Shown: piece by piece, positions 9,180 through 22,472 of the stretch
How positions within the stretch are numbered: position 1 is the first letter of the stretch
Layout of the letters: every line of letters starts with the position of its first letter
Origin: Pseudeuparius sepicola
Taxonomy: Eukaryota > Arthropoda > Insecta > Coleoptera > Anthribidae
Length of the DNA stretch: 64,000 nucleotides
Reading direction: 5' to 3'
Assembly: GCA_963920635.1 (NCBI GenBank)
Contig: OY987300.1
Coordinates: forward strand, 57,929,415-57,993,414
Program-made: the position numbers and the translations under genes
Notes under the pieces: model-generated
What the model was told of the DNA's origin: nothing
The model's database searches: none
Seen by the model: only the letters and a program-made list of their open reading frames with translations

Positions 9180-11345
9180 TTTTAATGAAAGGGCCAAACT
9201 GTTAAAACCATGCTCTCTCTATTACAACAAAAATATTTATTGGGATATTCGTCTTCCTTTAGTTCTGAATAATTGAAAGTTACTTTACATTAACTTCTAA
9301 ATATAAAAAGACTGATTCTAATGGCAGCGATTTTTTTTCTGCCGCTGTTCTGGTACAACGTCATGTTCATATTCCGATTTGATAAGTTGTTCCTTTGGCT
9401 AGTAGGATAAACCGTTCTTTGATGCGGTTCCTTTCATCCAACCGCGCAATATTTCACGTTTTTGTAGGGATGCTGAAAAACACGATAATTGCCATCGAGT
9501 AATGTAGCTGACCGCGGGGACATTATTTATACTGGTGCGTAAGAAAAATCCTGGACAAATAGCAACGTATAAATAATTTCCTTTCTTGCCAGCGCGCACA
9601 ATTTGTCTTCCTAGTTTTGCTAAGTGCAAAATATTTACTCGCTCGTTTCCAGTAAAAACTCACTCTTAGTGGGATGGAGTCTAAGGCGGCTGGAACATTT
9701 CTCCTTATTCGGAAAAAGTTTATATAAATAAACCATCGTCGATCAAATGAATAAGTCTCATGAAAATCCGAAAAGAAAACAGTGGAGTGTTACCATCGTC
9801 TTCAGAGGTCGACTAGTAGTAAGTTATCATTTTTGGACGGCTAATTTATAATAAAAATAAACACAGCTCATTCTTGTCCATCGATACCATCAATAACACC
9901 TCCGGCAAGATCCATCTTAAACACAGTCAGGGGGCCACCTGGAACGCGCTTATAATCAGAACCTGCATAGCTGCTGCCAAAAACAACCGCAATCTTCTTC
10001 ATCGAAAAGAATCTTGCTCAGCGGTAAGCTCCTTGTTTTGAATTTTGGAAGGAGCAAATCATAAATAATAAATCGAGAGGCTAAAATAACAGCAGTGTGC
10101 AGTTATTACGGGTATGTATGAGTATTGCGGTATAAACACATTTTTGAAAAGGTACACATACACAAGTCTACTACAAAGGTACTACGTGAAAGAGCAAGTC
10201 CCGCAAGAATTTGTTAGGTTTTGTCCGCCTCTAAGTAATGTTGTCGGTACATATTTATATACAGCGAAAATGCGAAAGTTGAATTTAACAGGGCGTTTTC
10301 GAGACCTTGTTGATCACTGTCTATTCTGGCCGCTCGCTTAATCAAAAACTGCCGGTTGTGGCTAAAACAACGCGATTTTTCTCTGCCAGGCCCGGGCCAA
10401 AAAGGTCCGTCCTTTTTTTGCCGCGTTCGGAGGGTGGCCGGTGGTCGCGACGGGGAAACATTAGCAAGGCTTTTTCTGGACAAGATAGCCACCGCCGCGG
10501 GCTAGTCCGGATCGGTTCGGAAAAACCAGTTCTTAAAAAGCAACGACTGGGTGACGGATTAGCAGGTTTTGGAGAGCATTTCCTTTCTTACAAAGAAGAG
10601 CGGCTGGCAGTAGAGTTTTTGTACGCAAAAGTTGTTTAGAATTGAAAATACAATATGCGATAAGTCTATTATTTGTAACTCTGAACAACCCTTCGTAATA
10701 ATTTTTTTTATATCTTGACCAAGAAAGGTAGTTGTTTACCTTTACATGCACATTAAATTAATGATAATAGTATGCTGAAAATCCCACTGCATACGGGCTT
10801 ATAGGTAGGTACCTATAATATAGTAATAGAATACTGGCAATGGGTTGACTTGTTTAAATGTTCGCTTCAAACCGTTTCATTCTAAACATCAAAATTTCAC
10901 TTTACTTTAACTTTTTGTTTTCACTATGAAAGAGTAGGTAGGTATAGTTTATCTAATTTGAATTCAAATAGTCGTCGAAAACAGGCGCCTCGGCAATAAA
11001 ATACGGCACAAAGCACGTTGTTTAACCATTTAAATCGAATCTGGTATTTGTAGTAGAAGGAGATGAAGGCGACAGAGAAGATAGAAAATACTGTAGTAAA
11101 AACAAGTGGCTGCATGCTCGCCTAATAAGTATCACCAATACTTGCATTAGTTACACTATTCGACGACTAGTCACTTGTGCGGCGAAATCAATATGGCTTT
11201 TTAGATACCTTTTGACGATATTAGGTGTTTAATATCCATTACATTGTGTTTAATGATAACATTGAAATCCTTAAAAGTGAAATATTACCTTATAACACAC
11301 CTGAGGTCTGTTATAGCTGGGTCTGTTCAATAAAACCTTGTTAAC
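9180..11345. other. Non-coding stretch with a GC-rich patch
   Basis: No gene recognised. A GC-rich patch lies at about 10290-10580 (CCCGGGCC, CCGCCGCGG); it gives two short overlapping frames on opposite strands with no recognisable domains. Confidence 0.4.
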
Positions 11346-11349
11346 TCAG

Positions 11350-11414
<65 letters not shown>

Positions 11415-11675
11415 TTATTTATCACAATTTTATGATTCACAGATATTGTTTATGACAACTAGAAAAAAGTAAATCAACTTTAATATAAAGTTAAATTTGG
11501 TTAACCATTTACATACAATAACCTAGGAAATAGAGTTAAATTTTAATTAAAAATTTGTTAGAAGCAAAAAGAATATGTCAAATTTCCTTTACAAATACTC
11601 TGACTGTTCAGTGTTCAGCGCTATAGGTAGGTACTTTAAACTTTGATTCTTAAGTTTGAACTGAGTGTATCGTTG

Positions 11676-11735
<60 letters not shown>

Positions 11736-12000
11736 TTATTTATCACAATTTTATGATTCACAGATATTGTTTATGACAACTAGAAAAAAGTAAATCAACT
11801 TTAATATAAAGTTAAATTTGGTTAACTATTTACATACAATAACCTAGGAAATAGAGTTAAATTTTAATTAAAAATTTGTTAGAAGCAAAAAGAATATGTC
11901 AAATTTCCTTTACAAATACTCTGACTGTTCAGTGTTCAGCGCTATAGGTAGGTACTTTAAACTTTGATTCTTAAGTTTGAACTGAGTGTATCGTTGCTTA
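11350..12000. repeat. 321-bp tandem duplication punctuated by (TA)n
   Basis: Segments 11411-11678 and 11732-12000 are almost identical (one obvious difference, AACCATT versus AACTATT). Each is preceded by a (TA)n microsatellite of about 55-60 bp. The duplication breakpoint coincides with the microsatellite, suggesting slippage or unequal exchange there. Confidence 0.9.
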
Positions 12001-13965
12001 CGCTCTAAGCGAGGTTGTAGCGGGGGTGGAGGCGAGGCTAGGGCTTCTTCCGGTCCTTGTCTGCTCGTGTAGGCGCTGCTGTTGTTGTGGCTAGCAAATC
12101 TCAAGGTTTTTTTGCCTAAGTAGAGCTGACCAGGAATCCACACCTATGCCTACGCAACTCCCGTTACGTCGTTCGTCCTCAGAAGGCTGTGGTCGTAGCG
12201 TCCTCAGAGATGGTGTGCAAGCATGAACAAATCAGAGAGAAAATAGCATTAGACAAGGTTTACCTTTTACAAAAATTAATAAACCACTAGGTTTCGATTA
12301 ATATTTAAAATTGAATTATGATACCAAAGTTATTTAATATTGACAAATAATGATAAAAATTAAATGTTTATAACTATACTAAACTATGGGGAACTACATG
12401 CATAGTTTTTTAAATTTTTAGATAATATAGATCAACTGACCGGAATAGCAAAGTGCTTAATATTTAATTAAAAGAAAAAATTGTGAGAATGCTCCAGCCC
12501 GAATTTAATGAAAATTATTATATTTTAAATCAAATTTAACGCGAAAAATTTATTTGAGACTTGAACGGTAAATACAAAATTTAATAAGAAAGTTGATAAA
12601 ACTAAAGTTAATATGAATTTACTAGAAAACTGAATTTATCGGTGTCAGATTTATTTGAGTGGCCCAGTATCACAGAATCGAGACTTAACCCGAAAAATAA
12701 AAGAGGTGGGTATTCAAAGAAAAGACAGTGCTATGTTTCTGAATTAAAGATGGCCGGGGCCTTAGACAAAATGAGTCCCCAAAAAAAACAGCACGTCAAA
12801 AAAAAAACGCTACAGGTGAGTAGTAAAGTCGCTGAACTAAGCAAAAATCAAAAGAAATTACTCACCTGTAGGGTTTTCCAGGAGAAACAGCCACCACTAT
12901 CAAAACCTTAACACCAAAATACAAAACCACTCAAATAATCCACCGATGGCGATAATTGAACTATAGATAAAAATCGAAAAGATTCAAAATTTGAGAGATA
13001 TTTTGACTGAGTTTTCTCTACGAATTGTATTCAAAGAAGGACGGGAGCAAACTGGAGTTGGCGCGGATGCCGGGCAGCACCAAAAATCATCCGACCGCAT
13101 TCGACCAATCAGGTGTTAGCATGAAACGTATTTAATAAACCAAATAGAGTTTACGTTCAAATTATGAATCAAAAGAACCGAAAAATCGAGTAATTTATAA
13201 TACCGATTTTTAATTACATACCTACTGATAAATAAACACATAATTCGCATTTGATTTTCGAATTTTAAATCTGCACAGGGTTCGAGGCTAAGCTGACGTA
13301 TAGGGCAGGAAATAATTTAAGTTTTAAAATTTGAAAAAGTCTTAATAAAGTTGAATACAATATTGTAAATGAATTGAAACTGTACGAAAAATAAATCAGT
13401 TATTAAGTATGAGATATATGTTTGAAAATAATGACTTTATGTTAATAACAAAATATGAAAACGAGTAACGGATTTAGAAATGGAAAAATCCGTTACAACC
13501 TATGTTAGCATGTGGAATATGTATATATTTTTAAAAACTGCGTGTCGCCTATGACCTATATTTCTTTTGTAGCCAATCATAGTTTTTATGCTGTTTCAAG
13601 TGACTTTAGCATTTCTATACTACAAAATATTAGTAGAGTAAAAATAGGTTTACTAGGTAGAACTTGAAAAATCTACTAAGTGGCAGAATTATAACCAAAC
13701 ACTTTTCAAAAAATCAATAGGTATAGGTATACTGCTTGGCTCCTATAATTTGAATATCGGGGCCTTAGAGTCAAGGGGGTACTATGGGTGGAGCTTCACT
13801 CCATTTTTGAACCTCCCCCGTATATGAAATGAGATATTCATATTTTGAAAACTGCGTTTTGAGTTAGCAGGAATACAGAAACTTTTATCGCAAATAAAAT
13901 TTTCTGATAAATATAAAATAAAAAAAATCTCATATGGTGCGTATTTTCTGCCGTACATTGTATAT
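12001..13965. other. AT-rich non-coding stretch
   Basis: One unrecognised frame lies at 12642-12911 (plus, 89 codons, GTG first codon, lysine-rich, a FEWPSITES motif). It includes a hairpin with CTACAGGTGAGTA/TACTCACCTGTAG-like arms near 12810-12870. It looks like transposon debris, but no family can be named. Confidence 0.35.
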
Positions 13966-13966
13966 A

Positions 13967-16225
13967 CAGGGTTTCCACTTTCAAACATATGCAAATCCAT
14001 AAAATTTTTATTTTTGGAGATAATCGCCTGAACTTTTTTTGTTTGTAAGGCCTTAAAGAGCTGCTTCGTTTGACCTTCCTACCATTTTCAAAATTCAAAT
14101 CAGGGCCGGCTGCAATTTTTTTATACCCCAATTTTCATGAAACCATTTAGCAATTTTTGTATTTAATATCTGCCCCCACAGGACACCCCAAAACCCCCAT
14201 ATACCAAATTTGAACAAAAATATACCTACAGGAAGTTCCATTCTGCAGGGTATCAAATTATTTGGGAAAAATAGAAATTTTAAAGACATCTGGCGAATCA
14301 AGTGTGCTATGGAATCGCCTCAAAACTGTAGAATAGTCAACAGGACCACTGAAAGTGTTGATGTGCAAAGATTCAATACAATATTGTACAGGATGTTTGT
14401 CTCTGAGTCATCATAAAATGCAGAATTTTAATAAAATGGCTTTTTTCGATCTGTAGCGAGTAACACGCATAATTTAAAACTTTTGGTCAAAACAAATTTT
14501 AATCTAAGTAATTACTCACATTTTGAGAAAAAAAGTATTTAAAAATTTTTATCACAATGGCCGTTATTAGCATTTGCGCAAAAAGCCATTTAACTTCTTT
14601 ACAGTAAATCAGTAAATTCGTAATTAAGAAAAGAATTTTTTGAATTACTTCAATATTTTTATTGTATACCATTTTATTGCATTGAGTTCTTTGCGTCTCT
14701 ATAGTGCAGGGATATTTGAAAAAAACATATCTGCCATGAAAATTGAAGCAATGAAATTTACACCTACATTGAACTTAACAATAAAAGTGTTTGGCTGTCT
14801 CTGTAACACAATGGATCATCTTACTTAGAGAGAAAAAATTGAAATTGTTCGTTTAACAGGTGAAAATGTACCCTATCGTGAAGCCGCAAGAATATTTAAT
14901 GCGCGTCATGAACGTAACACACTTACAACTATGGCAATGATAGCTTTAAGAACTGCAATATTTTGTAGGATATATATCTAAGACTAAATCCACACCACGC
15001 AACGCCAACCAAAGATCTGAACAAATGATGCGTCATTTCAGTCACCAGAAAATATCTAACACCTGGAAATGTATAAAGGCAAATAAAAAGCCATTTAAAG
15101 CAATGTTTTTGCATACATTAGAAGAAGGTGATATGGATAAAAGATTAGAGTATTGTTTGTCGGTACAAGACGAAATTTAAAGGATGTCGGTATCCTAAAT
15201 TGAATACTATTTACGGTTGAATGCATCATTTTTACTACAAATGGTATAGTTTCATCTCAAAATTTCATCCCCAATTTTGTTGTGCATTGCAAGAGTTAGT
15301 TCTCACATAAAATAAATGTATTTCTGTGGAATAACCTGCCAAAGGGTGATAGAGCCTTGCGTTTTTAACGGATCGTTAAATAGTGCCCTTTTTGTTAAAT
15401 TCTTAAGAGGGTAGTTCCAAAATGCACTTGACGAGCTGTCACTAGTATAGAAACCCAGGGACTTAATGATGCAATTGGATAGAGCACCTTATCCACACAA
15501 CTCGGCCGGTCGTTGAGTGGCTAACCGCTAATTTTCCCAACAGGTATTGTTAAGTTTCCAGTTTCTATCACCATTAATTTTAATGTCTTCCTTTAGATGG
15601 ACTTGTTCCAGATGGGCTTTTATTTTTGGGATGCGACAAAAATTGAGTATATCACAACCGCCCCAGAAATATACACGAACTATACGTCTACCTCTACCGG
15701 TCAATTAAGTTGAGGTGAGTTAAGACGGTTAATAATGTTCCATAACAGAATGTATCATATTAGAGGGTATGGCTTTCTCAAGAACGATCCAATAATGTAA
15801 AATATTTTTATACATGTTGTGTGATATTTTGTAAAATAAAAATAAATTATTTTGTGTTCATTAGCAGTTTTTATAATAATTCCAGGATACTCTGGACTCT
15901 GATAAAGCTTTGATATGACTCAGAGACATATATCCATATGTATAATATTGTATTGGATCTTTGTATACCAACACTTTGAGTGCGTCCTTATTCAACTGGT
16001 TTGAGGCTAGATGCCTTTAAAATTACTGTTTTTCTCAACTTTAACAATCTGCAGAATGGAACTCCTTATGTATATTTTTTGTTCAAATTTGGTATATGGG
16101 GGTTTTGGAATGTCCTGATTAACGCTGTGGGGTCAATTTTAAATAAAACAAATCGCTAAATAGTTTAAAAAAAGTGTTTTTTTATAGGCCCATCAAACAA
16201 AAAAAGTTCAGAAGTAGGCACCCTG
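13967..16225. mobile_element. Decayed 2.26-kb IS630/Tc1-mariner-type transposon
   Basis: TA dinucleotides flank both ends (13965-13966, 16226-16227). Long imperfect terminal inverted repeats start CAGGGTTTCC at the left and CAGGGTGCCTAC at the right. They share AACTTTTTTTGTTTG near the ends and an interior block around 14170-14255 and 16050-16120 (CCCCCATATACCAAATTTG). The size and layout match the intact 2.31-kb DD41D element at 31690-34002. Confidence 0.75.
14827..15180 (+). pseudogene. Transposase remnants, IS630/Tc1-mariner type
   Basis: Around 14829-14930 the plus strand reads REKIEIVRLTGENV...YREAARIFNARH, the helix-turn-helix head typical of DUF4817-type transposases. Around 15060-15178 a second piece reads KPFKAMFLHTLEEGDMDKR, matching the segment before the first catalytic Asp. 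Everything downstream, including the DDE/D core, is deleted or unrecognisable. It sits inside the TIR-bounded element 13967-16225. Confidence 0.65.
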
Positions 16226-16970
16226 TATGGATGGGCCTAGAATCAATAGTACTAAATAACAATTTCATCCACATAATTTATAATTTAACACGATTAACAG
16301 CCAAAACACAGACGCAAGATATTTTTCTCTTTTGCGTCGATGCGTGTATAAGAGAAATAAAATTAACTATAGTAATCTCAGAGCATCCTAGCAAAACTCA
16401 TTGTTCGACAATAGTTTCGTTACCTTGATTTGCTATGGCGTCTGGCGTCTTATTAGCCGAATTTGTCCATTTTTGACATTAATTGTACAATGAAGGAACC
16501 GTCGTTATTTCACTTCTTTGTTATCCTTCACAAAAATTATAGGTCGACACGTATGCACTTCTAAATTGAAGCGCTCCTAGCGTCAACAAAACGTTGCCAT
16601 AGAAACACACTATTTCCGAGTATTTAGAGTGTCGAGTGTCAGCAAAGCTTTACCATACAAACACATTATTGTCCGAGCGCTACGAGCCGTTCGAGAGTGA
16701 ACTAAAACTCACCCATAGTAGGCTCACTAAAACTCACCCATAGTACGCCAATGTAGGCCAGAATGGTGTTTAAGTCTCAGATTAGAAATTTAGGTCAGGG
16801 CTGACACTTGTACCTTGTAAAAATATAATAAGGTCAATCCGTGGAAACAACCCAAAGCGCATGTGTCATTTTGAAATTTGGCATAAATTGGCCTCCTAAT
16901 GTACGACTTAGGACTGTAGTGGCGATACTGACGACTGATGAGGAATCATGTTAAATCCATCGTTGTACAC
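16226..16970. other. Non-coding; short direct repeats
   Basis: A 22-bp direct repeat (ACTAAAACTCACCCATAGTA) occurs twice within 16702-16745. A looser repeated block lies at about 16589-16690 (CAAAACGTTGCCATAGAAAC versus CAAAGCTTTACCATACAAAC). Confidence 0.5.
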
Positions 16971-16971
16971 T

Positions 16972-17223
16972 ATAGCATCAGGCAATATCGGCATGAAATA
17001 TGAACGTCAGAATCAGCGGGCACTAATGAAATTCCCACACGTGATTCCGCCCGAAAAACGGTGGCAGGGGGACGCGCGTCGCCCAAAGAAGGGCGGGCGG
17101 GGGCGGCGGCCCTGCGGCCGCCCCGGCCGGATGACGGATGGCGTCTGATCCGTCACTGTCGGGCGGAGGGCGGCCCGCTCGGAATTGGATGCGATGCAGG
17201 CCCACAGGAAACTTTGTAATATC
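16972..17223. repeat. GC-rich ~250-bp element, copy 1
   Basis: Homologous over its full length to 25249-25499 with almost no net length change. Conserved blocks include AAATTCCCACACGTGATT, CCGAAAAACGGTGG, GATCCGTCACTGTCGGGCGG and GGATGCGATGCAGGCCCACA. On the minus strand both copies keep a roughly 60-codon open frame. GC content is far above the surroundings. Coding, regulatory or repeat nature is unresolved. Confidence 0.8.
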
Positions 17224-17777
17224 AGATCTTGTTCAGAATGCCATATACGCAGAGAAGTAAACATCGGCATCTCAAAATACACAGGAAAAAATATCGCCGT
17301 GTAAACCTTAAAAAATTGCTGGTAAACCATATTTGGTTAATTTTTTTCACCATATTTCGTTAAAACGGAAAATTTTCACCAACTCACCTTTGGTAAATCG
17401 ATTTTTTTGACGAAAAATGGCTACTGATACACGCGCGGGTGTACAAAATACACGGTGTGTGTTTTCATAAGCACATATCACGAAGTGTAATTTCGTTTTT
17501 TAAAAACACCGGCCGTGTGATCGAGGTCAAAATAACCGCCAATTGGGCCCTGTCCCCTTCCTCTGTATCAGTCAATAGTTGAATTTCGGTTAGCGAGCAT
17601 ACATTCGTGTTGCGTCCTGTCGTAACTGCGGGGAAAATGTTGGTTCTAACCAAATTTAAATATAATAAAATTTTAAAATATGTGCTCTGTGATACTAGTG
17701 AAAGTTTTGCAGATGTTTTGACTAAAGGTAAGTAATTATTTACTCTATTTAGGTACCTACCTGCTTTCAGAAGTATA
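17224..17777. other. Non-coding, nothing firm
   Basis: Similarity to the other GC-element copy may extend weakly to about 17275. Otherwise no feature. Confidence 0.35.
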
Positions 17778-18633
17778 CACTGTGTTCATTTGAAAACAGT
17801 CCACCATTAATATTTTTAAAACTACGAAAAAAAATCAGAAATCGCCGGGACCCGTCAATTTTTATTCGGAGGGGGAACTTCTTTGACGTACAGGTCATGT
17901 TGACAAATTCACCCCTGTAACCCCCACCACCACCTAAATTTCAAATGGGAATACCCCCTTTGTGATACATCATTTTATAGCTGATGTTATTGCGAATACA
18001 ACTCATTTTTATTTTTTAAAATCCGATGATGTTTGGGTTATGGGTAAAAAACGGTTTTTTCATAATTAATAGATTTTCAACAGCATTGACATGGGGAAAT
18101 AAAACAAACGTGTATAAAACCCCTCCCACAAAAATTGAGGATCTAAAGAACAGAATAACAGAAGAATGCCAACGTATTTCTCGCAACACTTTTGTTAAAG
18201 TAAGAGCGGAATGTGAACAGAGATTGTACTACTGTCTATATAGCGACTAATGGAGCTCATTTTGAAAATTTAATAAAATAAGTAGCCGCAAAATCATTGT
18301 GTATTATATCCCCATGAGATTGCTGTTGAAACTGTAGGGTAAAAAGTAATTTATTTTAAACTATGAAAAAAACGTTTTTTACCCATAACTTCTCCAAACG
18401 TCATCGGATTTAAAAAAATAAAAATGAGTTGTTTCGCAATAACATCAGCTTTAAAATGATGTATCACAAAGGGGGTATTCCCATTTGAAATTTTAAAGTT
18501 AGGGGTTGTGGGGGTACAGGTACGTCAAAGAAGTTCCCCCTCCGAACAAAAATTGACGGGTCCCGGCGATTTCTGATTTTTTTTCCTAGTTTTAAAAATA
18601 TTAAGGGTGGACTGTTTTCAAATGAACACAGTG
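17778..18633. mobile_element. 856-bp deletion derivative of an IS630/Tc1-mariner element
   Basis: TA flanks both ends (17776-17777, 18634-18635). Terminal inverted repeats of roughly 290 bp start CACTGTGTTCATTTGAAAAC. The middle retains only the end of a transposase gene (18090-18285). Confidence 0.85.
18090..18285 (+). pseudogene. C-terminal fragment of IS630/Tc1-mariner-type transposase
   Basis: The frame reads through VYKTPPTKIEDLKNRITEE and QRLYYCLYSD, the conserved end of DUF4817-type transposases. After a one-base shift near 18248 it finishes with the hallmark NGAHFENLIK and a stop. It lies between the two long inverted repeats of the 856-bp element. The catalytic domain is missing. 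Confidence 0.75.
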
Positions 18634-18820
18634 TATATAGAAGTAGCTATAATTGCATTCTATACGTATTTTGTTCGCTATTTTGTATGGAAAGCTGATT
18701 TTTTTGCTTTTATCAAACGTAACACTTTCGGTATAACAAATAAAATAATATATAGGGCTACGTGAAATTTCTCATTATTAAATCTACTTAAGTACCTACT
18801 TAAAAGTAAAAAGTCAAAAT

Positions 18821-19048
18821 TTTTTTATTACGCTTCTCTCAAATAACCAAGCTTTCGTTCAAGGTTTTGAACTTCTAATTTAAGAAAATTTTAAGAAAAT
18901 TATTAAGGAATACCTACTTTAAGAAATTTTTCACTTATGTGCTACATAAAGAAAAAATTTAGATTTTTTTTCTAATACCCAGATGGAGTTCAAAAACCTT
19001 GAACGAAAGCTTGGTCATTTGAGAGAAGTGTAATAAAAAAAATTTTGC
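18821..19048. mobile_element. Small fold-back MITE
   Basis: Inverted arms of about 60 bp: TTTATTACGCTTCTCTCAAA...CAAGCTTTCGTTCAAGG at 18826-18870, mirrored at 18987-19040. The central part is AT-rich and non-coding. Confidence 0.75.
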
Positions 19049-20202
19049 TGCAAACCCGTTAGGTATTTTCAATTCTATAAGTAGGTACTTACCTAGCTAC
19101 TTTTTTGCTAAATTTGAGCAATTTTGAATTTTTTCTGCATGTGATGGCAAAACCCGGATGCTATGCTAATTTTGTTTTTTAAAATAGAATTATATTAGGC
19201 CCATTTTCGATAATTTCTGTCATTTTTATAAATAAAGGAGTACCTAATCTGTTAATTAAAATAGACTGTTGCACTCAATCTTGCACGAGAAAAGAATTGA
19301 CAAACTGTATACAGTCGTAGGTATATGCTAAAAATATATTGATTTTGAAAATAAACAAAAATAAACTGGTCCTATTTGAACAATTAAAATTAGTTGACAG
19401 GGATAATGACATGGATTGCCACAAACCATGTTGATAAACCAATGACGGAGAAGTGGGCATTTAGCACATTTATTGTAAAAAAAAATGAATCCCTTTGCAT
19501 AGTACTTAGGTCTAATAAAATTTAATGTTTTTTAAGTAGATTTTTTTTGGTATGGTTTGATGGGAAATGTGTTTTAAGCATTAAGTAAGTATTTAAGTAT
19601 ATTTCCTCGGATATTTCTGAAAAATAAAAACTGAAGTATTTGTGTTATATGAGTTATAAGACTCGAAGTAGATACACAGTAATAAAATTTGGTAAAATTA
19701 AAAGACTAAAAGTGGTCACATTAAGGCCACACGGATTCTGGTTAAATTAACCACTTTCGTTTTGGTACAATTTGAATGTTTGCACAAACATTTACACGGA
19801 GATGTGCATATTTACTCGCCCATGGTGTAAAATTAACTACTTTCCGTGTATATTTTTTACTGTGATTCGTGTAGAAAATCGACACTAACACGTGGGGGCG
19901 CGCTGGCGTCGCTCGTACCGGCGCTGACTTTTTAGACTGCATGTTTTTCTACCTTCGATCGACCTCGGTTCGAGGCAGGCACATGCACATGTCTTTAAAG
20001 AAAAACACCGCTATGGCCAAGAGCGCTGGACAAATGTGGGTTCACGGTATTGCTCCTAAATAGCTTTACCCGTGTGATTTCCTAATTGTCTTACACTCAC
20101 TGGGATTACTACGGTTTTCTAGGGTTTTCCGTAGTACTTGAGCGAATGCTATCCTAGTTCTATCGGGCAAAAAGTCGGCCCTAGCCGCAGATGGCAACGA
20201 AG
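19049..20202. other. Non-coding, nothing recognised
   Basis: AT-rich. No supported feature. Confidence 0.4.
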
Positions 20203-20325
20203 GCAAAAATAATAGTAATTGCCCCCCTCCCCCGCACAAGCATGTGGCTGCTTCTGGGGTTCTCCTAGTTTGGAGTATTGTGAGGGTGAGAATTATTATT
20301 ATTATTATTATTATTATCATTCCTC
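20203..20325 (+). repeat. Dispersed repeat 3' end with (ATT)n tail, copy 2
   Basis: Closest relative of 9045-9165. Ends in a clean (ATT)n run (20292-20317). Confidence 0.75.
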
Positions 20326-21130
20326 TCTTGGTCTGCTTGAGCCACAGGGTTACAAACACGCCAAACAAACATATACGTCATCATCGCCGCTTGATTTTGG
20401 CGGTTTTACTGTTGTCGGCTTCTTAAATGTCATAATCTTTTTTGTTTTCCTGTAGCTTCTGTAACTGTTTTCTTTTGTTTTTCTTCATACTCGATCCTAA
20501 TTTTTCTTTTTATGGCGTATTTGTGTATATGGCAGAATGTATTTTCTGTGTTCTCTTTAGGTACTTTCTCTTTATTGGGTGGACCCTTCAGAAAATATAT
20601 AATTAGGATTAAATCTTTCGATCTCTCATTGGTCATTGGTGATTTGATGCAGTCTCATTTGTGGTTGCCTGAGTATTTCTTCCATGGATGGATTTCTGCT
20701 TGTATAGATGGTAAATCTCTGCTTGTAGAAATAGTTATGTTGTGCTTGTGGAAGGTTGAATGGTGATTGTGGATGGTTTAGATGCACCGGGCTTCGATTG
20801 ATTCGCTGTTAGTTTAATTTAGTTGCCCTCGGGGACAATTATTGTACCGGTACAATCGTTCCAATCGCGTTCGTTTTTTCTATAATATTCTAGGGAAAAA
20901 TAAGCAACGGCAGGCAATTTAAAAAGAGTAATAATAGTCTGATTACCTACCAGTTAAAACAATCAACTGCATTACGCTGAAGTCTTCATATTTAACAAAA
21001 TGAATATTTAGTGTCCCCATTATAATTTTAAAAGAAATGGCTTGTGGCATATGGGACAAAATGCTTTGGTAATTCGCAACACCAAACTAGTTTCCAATAT
21101 CTAATGAAAATTATGTATGGGTCTTTCGGA
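20326..21130. other. Non-coding, nothing recognised
   Basis: No supported feature apart from the 3' flank of the hammerhead below, which may belong to the same element. Confidence 0.35.
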
Positions 21131-21197
21131 GGTGTGCAGACCACGACAGGTACCTGTTTCGGGCTTGTTGGCCCTCATCAGGCAGACGTAGCGCACC
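21131..21197 (-). ncRNA. Hammerhead ribozyme, isolated
   Basis: Minus-strand core: CUGAUGA (21175-21181), stem II GGGC-loop-GCCC (21161-21174), GAAA (21157-21160), palindromic stem III CAGGUACCUG (21147-21156), cleavage site UC. Stem I starts with C-G, G-U, U-G and C-G pairs and closes again distally with GGUG/CACC. All invariant bases are present and stem II is strong. The design (type I, palindromic loopless stem III) matches hammerheads of Penelope elements and retrozymes. No coding part of such an element is visible nearby. Confidence 0.9.
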
Positions 21198-22122
21198 TCA
21201 ACCGAAAAGACCCAGACACGTTGGCTAAGTGGAAAAGGAACTAGTGTAATGCGGTGAGCATTACCATCCAACGCCATCTAGCTGGTACTGCCAAAACCAA
21301 AGCAATGTGAATGTGTATATATGTATATATCGACCGGTCTATCGACATATAAAAAGAACTCGGCAAAGCGGCGCGGCGCGGTGGAAAAAACCAGAAGAAG
21401 CATACATACGGGGGCCATATTCATATTTAACATTATTCAGATGTAAAATAACTAGCTTGTTGCTTGAGACTCGCAAAATCATACTATATATGGTCCGAAT
21501 AACGTCTTTCCGTTGCCAGGTTCACACTATCTACTAAATCAATATGCACACCTTCTACAGATTTGAGGAAAAAGGGAATGATATAACTCTCTCCTGATAC
21601 AATTGCCCCCGGCCTACAACCAACTAGCCTTGTTTATGGAATCCCTAGTTATCCAATGTGAGACATGGTCGTAAGGATACGAGAGCAACGTTGGATACAA
21701 GCAACATATCGCGCTAAAAATTAAAGTGGCCCGGTCATTGCTTGTTAATTTTCTTATGTTAAAATCTACTATAAAAAATAGCTGGTCAAGTTTATTATTG
21801 CAAAATCTGTCCCTTGTATCTATTGTATTTCCTTAAGGATCTGACAGACATAATATAAATCAGTATATCAGGTATTGGCTAACTAGAGCATCCATATAAA
21901 CAAGGATACAAGTATGGGTCATTCCATGAACTGCATGGGAGATGTTAACGATCGAACACAAAAGCAACATGAATAACAACCGCTTGAGCGATTCAACATT
22001 ATGCGGTATGAAAGAGCAGTGGCATATTATAACTACGGAAGAGTAGGCCCGTGTTCAAAATTTCAGCTGGACCCCTGTGTGTTTTTATGTTTGAAAGCGG
22101 TGTAACAATGACAAACTTTGTA
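21198..22122. other. Non-coding, nothing recognised
   Basis: No supported feature. Confidence 0.4.
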
Positions 22123-22472
22123 CAGGATGTCCCATTTTCGATACTTTTGAAAATTATATTATTTATATTTTGAAATTCTTACCTTTTAGAAAAAAACCGT
22201 GTACGCCACTGAATTCTACATGAAAAAATTTATAACGGTCGATTTCTACCATTTCAACAAGTTAGCGTATAACGGATATAGGGGGGGGGGGCTGAAAATG
22301 GCAAATTTTGAAAATCACCTTGTGTTTAAAAAACTAAGGAGGCCGCATGAAATTTCTGTATACGAGCCTTTCTTTTTATGAAAAAGTAGGTCAGTGTCCC
22401 GAAAACCGCAACACCCTATTTCTAAAAAATAACAGAGATACCTCGCAAAAGTATCGAAAATGGGACACTCTG
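22123..22472. mobile_element. 350-bp MITE, TA target duplication
   Basis: Ends CAGGATGTCCCATTTTCGAT and its near mirror at 22446-22472; TA on both sides (22121-22122, 22473-22474). Arms of about 28 bp. No coding capacity. Confidence 0.8.

Noticed and set aside
10214..10639. Opposed frames of 92 and 110 codons
   Set aside because: Same GC effect in a GC-rich patch; no motif and no consistent start.
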